From DATKQI01 sp035532755 (GTDB lineage: Bacteria; Pseudomonadota; Alphaproteobacteria; Acetobacterales; Acetobacteraceae), in assembly GCA_035532755.1 (NCBI GenBank), contig DATKQI010000088.1, forward strand, positions 1 through 55,717: 55,717 bases of DNA, written 5' to 3'. Under the pieces are notes generated by a model. That model did no database searches and was not told the origin of the DNA. It saw nothing but the letters and a program-made list of their open reading frames with translations. Both the position numbers and the translations under genes were made by a program. Positions 51,848-55,717 of this stretch are shown here, in pieces (positions within the stretch are counted from its first letter, which is position 1; each line of letters starts with the position of its first letter).

Positions 51848-53028
51848 GAGAGCAGCGCCGCGCCGCGCGCTACGACCTGTCCGTTGGCGACCACCAGCCG
51901 GCGCGGCGGCTGCGCCGCCACCGCCTCCGCGATGGTTTCCGCATCCAGCAGCACAAGATCGGCGCGCGCACCCGGTTGCAGCCCGTATGCCGTGAACCCG
52001 CAGCCCGCGGCTGCGGCATCGGTCACGCAATGCAGCGCGGCTTCCAGCTCGTCGTCGCGGCGGAAATCGTTGCGCAGCGCAATCAGCATTGCACGGTGCA
52101 GCATGTCCGGCCGGCCATGCGGCGTCCAGGTGTCGCGGATGCCGTCGTTGCCGCCGAAGATGGTCACACCTGCGGCCTTGCAGACCGCGACCGGCGGCAC
52201 CGGGCGCGATGCCGGCGCGGTGGTGGCGATCGCCACACGCAATTCCGCCATCCGCGCCAGCAGCGCATCGCGCCGTGCCACGGGCACCGAACCCAGGCAG
52301 AAGGCATGGCTCACCACCACCCGGCCCTGCATGCAAAGCGCCGCCGTGCGTTCCAGGATCAGATCCAGGGAGAAGGCGCCCGTCTCGTCCGGCTCGTGCA
52401 GATGGATGTCGATGCCCTTGCCATGCCGCTCCGCGAGGCCGAACACCACATCCAGCGAACGCACCGCATCGCGGTCGATGCCGCAGGGGTCAAGCCCGCC
52501 CACGAGATCGGCGCCCTCCATCAGGGCGCGGTCCAGCAGGGCATCCGTGCCGGGGCGGATCAGCAGCCCGGACTGCGGAAAGGCGACGATCTGGATCTCC
52601 ATGCGGCCGGCAAGTGCTGCGCGCGTTTCAAGCACGCCGCGCAGGTGCTTCAGGCCGGCCTCGGTGTCGATATCGACATGCGTGCGGATGTGCATGGTGC
52701 CGCTGGCCAGAAAGGCTTCCGCCAGCCGGCGGGACGCAGCGGCGGCGTCGTGGCCGCTGGCGGCACGGAAAGCGCGTTCGTTATCGATCCGGTCCTCAAG
52801 ACGCGGCCCGACTGCGTTGCGGTACCAGGGCAGTCCCCACAGCGTCTTGTCCAGATGCGTGTGGCCCTCGATCAGGCCCGGCAGCAGCAGCCCGCCCATG
52901 CCGTCCTCGACAATCACGCCATCCGCCGGAATGCCGGCCGCCATGGTGGCGATAAAGCCATCCCGCACCAGCACATCCACCGGCGCGCGCCCGTACGGCC
53001 TGACGTTGCGAAGCAGAAGATCGGTCAT
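51844..53028 (-). CDS. Amidohydrolase of the cytosine deaminase family
   Basis: 394 residues from the ATG at 53028 (GAGGG leader). Metal ligands are visible in LLPGLIEGHTHLDKTLWG (HxH), IDIHLHEPDETG, VVVSHAFCLG and IFGGNDGIRDTWTP, the pattern of CodA-type deaminases. It probably deaminates a pyrimidine, isoguanine-like or other ring amine. The exact substrate is not evident. Confidence 0.9.
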   Translation of the reverse strand: MTDLLLRNVRPYGRAPVDVLVRDGFIATMAAGIPADGVIVEDGMGGLLLPGLIEGHTHLDKTLWGLPWYRNAVGPRLEDRIDNERAFRAASGHDAAAASRRLAEAFLASGTMHIRTHVDIDTEAGLKHLRGVLETRAALAGRMEIQIVAFPQSGLLIRPGTDALLDRALMEGADLVGGLDPCGIDRDAVRSLDVVFGLAERHGKGIDIHLHEPDETGAFSLDLILERTAALCMQGRVVVSHAFCLGSVPVARRDALLARMAELRVAIATTAPASRPVPPVAVCKAAGVTIFGGNDGIRDTWTPHGRPDMLHRAMLIALRNDFRRDDELEAALHCVTDAAAAGCGFTAYGLQPGARADLVLLDAETIAEAVAAQPPRRLVVANGQVVARGAALLS

Positions 53029-53142
53029 GCGTGCCCTCGGAAATTCGGGGCGCGGACGTGCCCCTTCCACGAAGCTCATTGAATCAAAGTGCAAGGGGTT
53101 TTGAAAGGAACTCTTGGCCCCTTGAATTCGCGCCCGTGGGGA

Positions 53143-53844
53143 TCATCCCTCCCGCGCCCATCCGATCGCCGCCCGCGCCAGGGCGTCGATCGTGTCGATG
53201 AAGGCAAGGCCCGGCACGGCCGGCCCCGCGGCGATGCCGAGCGGGATTTCCGTGCAGCCGAGGACGATGGCCGCCGCCCCGCGATCGGCAAGGTGCCGGG
53301 CGCAGCGCATCAGCGGCTCATAGGTGGCCTCCACTCGGTTCGCCTTCACCGCGGCGATGGCCGGCGAGACCAGATCGCGCATCTCCGCCTCGGTGGGGGT
53401 GATGCAGGGCCAGCCCTGCCGCTCCAGCCGGTCCTGGTACAGCCGCATCGCAAGTGTGGCCGTGGTGCCCATCACGCCCACCGTGCCGGTGATGCCAACC
53501 CGCCGCAGCTCGGCCGCGGTGGCGTCCACGATGTGCAGGATCGGCAGCGCCGTTGCCGCCTGCATCGCATCGAACCAGCCATGCGCGGTGTTGCACGGCA
53601 TCGCCACGGCGCCGCAGCCGGCGGCCTCCAGCCCGCGCAGCCCGGCCAGCAGGGCGGGAAGGGGGCTCTCTCCGCCGCGCTGCGCCGCCACCCGGTCCGG
53701 CACGCGCGGGTCGGACCACAGGATGGCGGGGATGTGGTCCTGGTCGCGTTCGGCGGGTGTCAGCAGCGTCAGCCGGGTCATGAACTGCGCGCTGGCGAGC
53801 GGCCCCATGCCGCCCAGCACGCCAAGAATGCGGGGGTTGTCCAT
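53143..53844 (-). CDS. Aspartate/glutamate racemase-family protein
   Basis: 233 residues from the ATG at 53844. It has the family opening ILGVLGGMGPLASAQFM, the first catalytic Cys in AVAMPCNTAHGWFD (about residue 84) and the second in AIVLGCTEIPLGI (about 192), plus GTVGVMGTTATL. It is expected to interconvert D- and L-acidic amino acids or act on related compounds such as hydantoins. The start lacks a strong leader. Confidence 0.92.
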   Translation of the reverse strand: MDNPRILGVLGGMGPLASAQFMTRLTLLTPAERDQDHIPAILWSDPRVPDRVAAQRGGESPLPALLAGLRGLEAAGCGAVAMPCNTAHGWFDAMQAATALPILHIVDATAAELRRVGITGTVGVMGTTATLAMRLYQDRLERQGWPCITPTEAEMRDLVSPAIAAVKANRVEATYEPLMRCARHLADRGAAAIVLGCTEIPLGIAAGPAVPGLAFIDTIDALARAAIGWAREG

Positions 53845-53916
53845 CGCCTGATGCTGCCTGATCTTGGCGGTCCGGCAAAGGCCGTGAAACAGGCGCCGAC
53901 AGCAGATGAGGGTTAC

Positions 53917-54789
53917 ATGGCACGCAGGATCGAACTGCACGGGCACCGCGGCGCACGCGGCCTGTGGCCGGAGAACACGCTCGCCGGGTTCCGTGGCGCG
54001 ATCGCGCTCGGCGTCGATGCGATCGAGATGGATGTGGCCGTCACGGCAGACGACGTGGTGGTGGTCAGCCACGATCCGGCCCTGAACCCGGACATCACGC
54101 GCGGCCCGGATGGCGCGTTCCTGCCCGCCACCGGCCCGCTGATCCGCCACCTGCGCGAGAAGGACCTCGCGAAGTACGATGTGGGGCGGCTCCGCCCCGG
54201 CACCGCCTACGCCGCCCGCTACCCCGCCCAGCAGCCGCAGGATGGCGCGCGCATTCCCACCCTCGCCGAGGTTCTGGCGCTCGATCCGGCGGCCGGCCTG
54301 TCGATCGAGCTGAAAACCTCGCCCGACTACCCGGCCTGGACGGTGCCGCCGGAGGCCATGGCCGATCTGGTGCTGGACGAACTCGAACGCGCCGGCGCAC
54401 TCCCGCGCACCCGGCTGATCTCGTTTGACTGGCGCACGCTGCGCGCCGCCCATCGGCGCTGCCCGGCCATGAAGCTCACCTTCCTCACGGAAGCGGACAC
54501 GGTGGCGGCCGCGCCGCTGTGGTGGGGCGGCAGCAGCCCGGCCGATTTCGGCGGTTCGGTGCCGCGCGCCATCGCGGCCGAAGCCGGTGCGGCGAAGGCA
54601 TGGGGTCCGTTCCACGGCGATCTCACCGAGGCGAGCGTGGCCGAGGCCCACGCGCTGGGGCTGCAGGTGATGCCCTGGACGGTGAACGAGGCAGCGGACA
54701 TGGCCCGGCTGCTGGGTTGGGGCGTGGACGGGCTGACGACAGACCGGCCCGACCGTGCGCGCGCCGCGCTCGACCGGGCCGGTTTGTGA
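53917..54789 (+). CDS. Glycerophosphodiester phosphodiesterase
   Basis: 290 residues from the ATG at 53917 (GAGGG leader). It has HGHRGARGLWPENTLAGF with the catalytic His and Arg, DAIEMDVAVTADDVVVVSHD for the metal-binding Glu/Asp and second His, and the C-terminal VMPWTVNEAADMARLLGWGV. It hydrolyses deacylated phospholipids to glycerol-3-phosphate and an alcohol. No clear signal peptide is present, so it is probably cytoplasmic. Confidence 0.93.
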   Translation: MARRIELHGHRGARGLWPENTLAGFRGAIALGVDAIEMDVAVTADDVVVVSHDPALNPDITRGPDGAFLPATGPLIRHLREKDLAKYDVGRLRPGTAYAARYPAQQPQDGARIPTLAEVLALDPAAGLSIELKTSPDYPAWTVPPEAMADLVLDELERAGALPRTRLISFDWRTLRAAHRRCPAMKLTFLTEADTVAAAPLWWGGSSPADFGGSVPRAIAAEAGAAKAWGPFHGDLTEASVAEAHALGLQVMPWTVNEAADMARLLGWGVDGLTTDRPDRARAALDRAGL

Positions 54790-54798
54790 AAGCGGTGT

Positions 54799-55455
54799 TC
54801 AGCCAAACGCCGGCCGCCTCGCCGGCGCGGGGGTGAAGAAATTGGCGAACGCGGTCGCGCGCCCCACCAGCGCTTGCAATGCCGGATCATGCGCCCCGTT
54901 TTCCGCCGTCAACGCCTCCATCGGCACGAAATACTCGTGCGGATGCGGAATCTGGCTCTGCCGGAAACCCTGGTAGTGGCGGGATTTCAGCCCGTACATC
55001 ACGCGGATGTCCCGCACCGGCAGCACCAGCGGCTGCTCCGGCTCCTGCCGCAGCAGCCCGGTCGCCCGCCAGCGCGGGGTCGCATCTGCGGCGGAAACCG
55101 GGGCGAGCAGCCAGGGCACCGGGCATACGGCCAGCAGCGATTGCGTGCTGGGGGCGAAGCGGGAGCGCTTGTCGAGCAGGTTGGACACCGACCCGCAGGC
55201 CTCGATGGCGAAGATATCCACAAACCCTTCCACAGGCGTACCGCCGAAGTTGAGCCACAGCCCGTCCGGCAGGGTGCGCAGGCGGTTGCTGCCGGGCAGC
55301 TTCAGGAACGGGTTGTTTCCCTCGTCGTTGGCGGCGGGCCGGCCGCGCAGCCAGAAATCCCGGGACAGGGCATGGCCGTTCAATCCAGGGGGGCGTTGTG
55401 GCCATGTCTTCAAGCGGTCTCTCACCAGTGAATCCAGTGAGTGGAATTGGCGCAT
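54799..55455 (-). CDS. Hypothetical protein, conserved-looking
   Basis: 218 residues with a plausible leader (GGGAG) before the ATG at 55455. Distinct segments are FLKLPGSNRLRTLPDGLWLN, GFVDIFAIEACGSVSNLLDK and HYQGFRQSQIPHPHEYFVP. There is no signal peptide or membrane segment. Codon use matches the surrounding genes, so it appears real. I do not recognise a function. It sits beside an insertion sequence. Confidence 0.75.
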   Translation of the reverse strand: MRQFHSLDSLVRDRLKTWPQRPPGLNGHALSRDFWLRGRPAANDEGNNPFLKLPGSNRLRTLPDGLWLNFGGTPVEGFVDIFAIEACGSVSNLLDKRSRFAPSTQSLLAVCPVPWLLAPVSAADATPRWRATGLLRQEPEQPLVLPVRDIRVMYGLKSRHYQGFRQSQIPHPHEYFVPMEALTAENGAHDPALQALVGRATAFANFFTPAPARRPAFG

Positions 55456-55590
55456 AGGGGACTTCTCCCGTTTGGGTGGTCAAGATCAGGCTCGCGATGC
55501 AATGGATACAGCACGTTCCGGGCAGGCGAGAGCGGAACGTTAAAATCTCCGGTAGAATCAGACTGAAAAATGCAATTTATACCAGGGGCC
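55456..55590. promoter_or_regulatory. Gap between the hypothetical gene and the IS, with an inverted repeat
   Basis: ACGTTCCG (55513-55520) and CGGAACGT (55533-55540) form a perfect 8-bp inverted repeat with a 12-base loop upstream of the minus-strand gene. It could be an operator. One end of the IS630 element probably lies between 55541 and 55590, where the sequence turns AT-rich. Confidence 0.4.
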
Positions 55591-55717
55591 TTAACCTTTG
55601 ACCGATGCCCAGTCTCTGGTTCCGATTGAGATGATGCGTTCGGGATCGTTGACGAGGAAGTTCCAGGCGTCTTTGCAGGCGTGCACGATGGCGTCGTAGC
55701 TGTCCCAGACGAGGCCG
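55591..55717 (-). mobile_element. IS630-type transposase, C-terminal part cut by the window edge
   Basis: On the minus strand the translation is VWDSYDAIVHACKDAWNFL, then NDPERIISIGTRDWASVKG and a stop. This is the typical C-terminus of IS630-family DDE transposases. About 42 codons are visible; the rest lies beyond base 55717. Confidence 0.88.

Noticed and set aside
1..55717. CRISPR array, tRNA or rRNA genes
   Set aside because: No regularly spaced repeats, cloverleaf-like arms with a CCA-type end or rRNA signatures were seen on reading both strands by eye.

Overview
The window is high-GC DNA whose gene content points to an alphaproteobacterium, most likely a member of Rhodospirillales/Acetobacteraceae. 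The supporting content is a XoxF-type methanol dehydrogenase, a complete pqqABCDE operon, an lpxB neighbourhood, secDF and ACC deaminase. The taxonomic call is inference from gene content and codon bias; no 16S or tRNA gene is present.

Bases 1-16492 form a methylotrophy and PQQ block. A plus-strand, visibly less GC-rich operon (191-4643) encodes a periplasmic binding protein, a beta-propeller protein, an ABC-2 type exporter (ATPase and permease) and an unknown secreted helical protein. Facing it is a minus-strand group: XoxF (lanthanide-type, with the extra Asp after the catalytic Asp), then a perfect terminator, then a cytochrome c, a XoxJ-like binding protein and a CXXCW-motif rhodanese. 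Divergent from xoxF is glutathione-dependent formaldehyde dehydrogenase, followed by two uncharacterised secreted proteins. Convergent to these come a SoxYZ-like carrier, a metallo-beta-lactamase-fold hydrolase of the quinoprotein relay type, and pqqE-D-C-B-A reading leftwards from a clear sigma-70 promoter. Together they make the cofactor, oxidise methanol in the periplasm, pass electrons to cytochrome c and remove formaldehyde.

Bases 16771-25362 hold core functions: a shrunken CysG-like protein overlapping an EAL protein, SecF/SecD, a Gfo/Idh/MocA oxidoreductase convergent with lpxB, a nitrilase-family protein and a GNAT protein. Bases 25426-34418 hold a TPMT-like methyltransferase, an M20 hydrolase, a DUF1501/DUF1800 pair, a stand-alone EF-G paralogue with a small downstream ORF, a GT32-like glycosyltransferase coupled to a decayed flippase, and a PaiB-type protein.

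Bases 34448-54789 are accessory metabolism, mostly nitrogen scavenging. They hold a LysR regulator with a textbook operator-like palindrome at its start, the divergent acdS/Lrp pair, an SDR with a substituted active site, a TauD/TfdA dioxygenase, a six-gene dipeptide ABC importer plus M20 hydrolase operon, thiM with an AbgB-like hydrolase and an SDR, a PLP aminotransferase, a cytosine-deaminase-like amidohydrolase, an Asp/Glu racemase-family protein and a glycerophosphodiester phosphodiesterase. Remnants of a Bug-type receptor and of a resolvase mark decay. The right edge runs into the C-terminal end of an IS630-type transposase.
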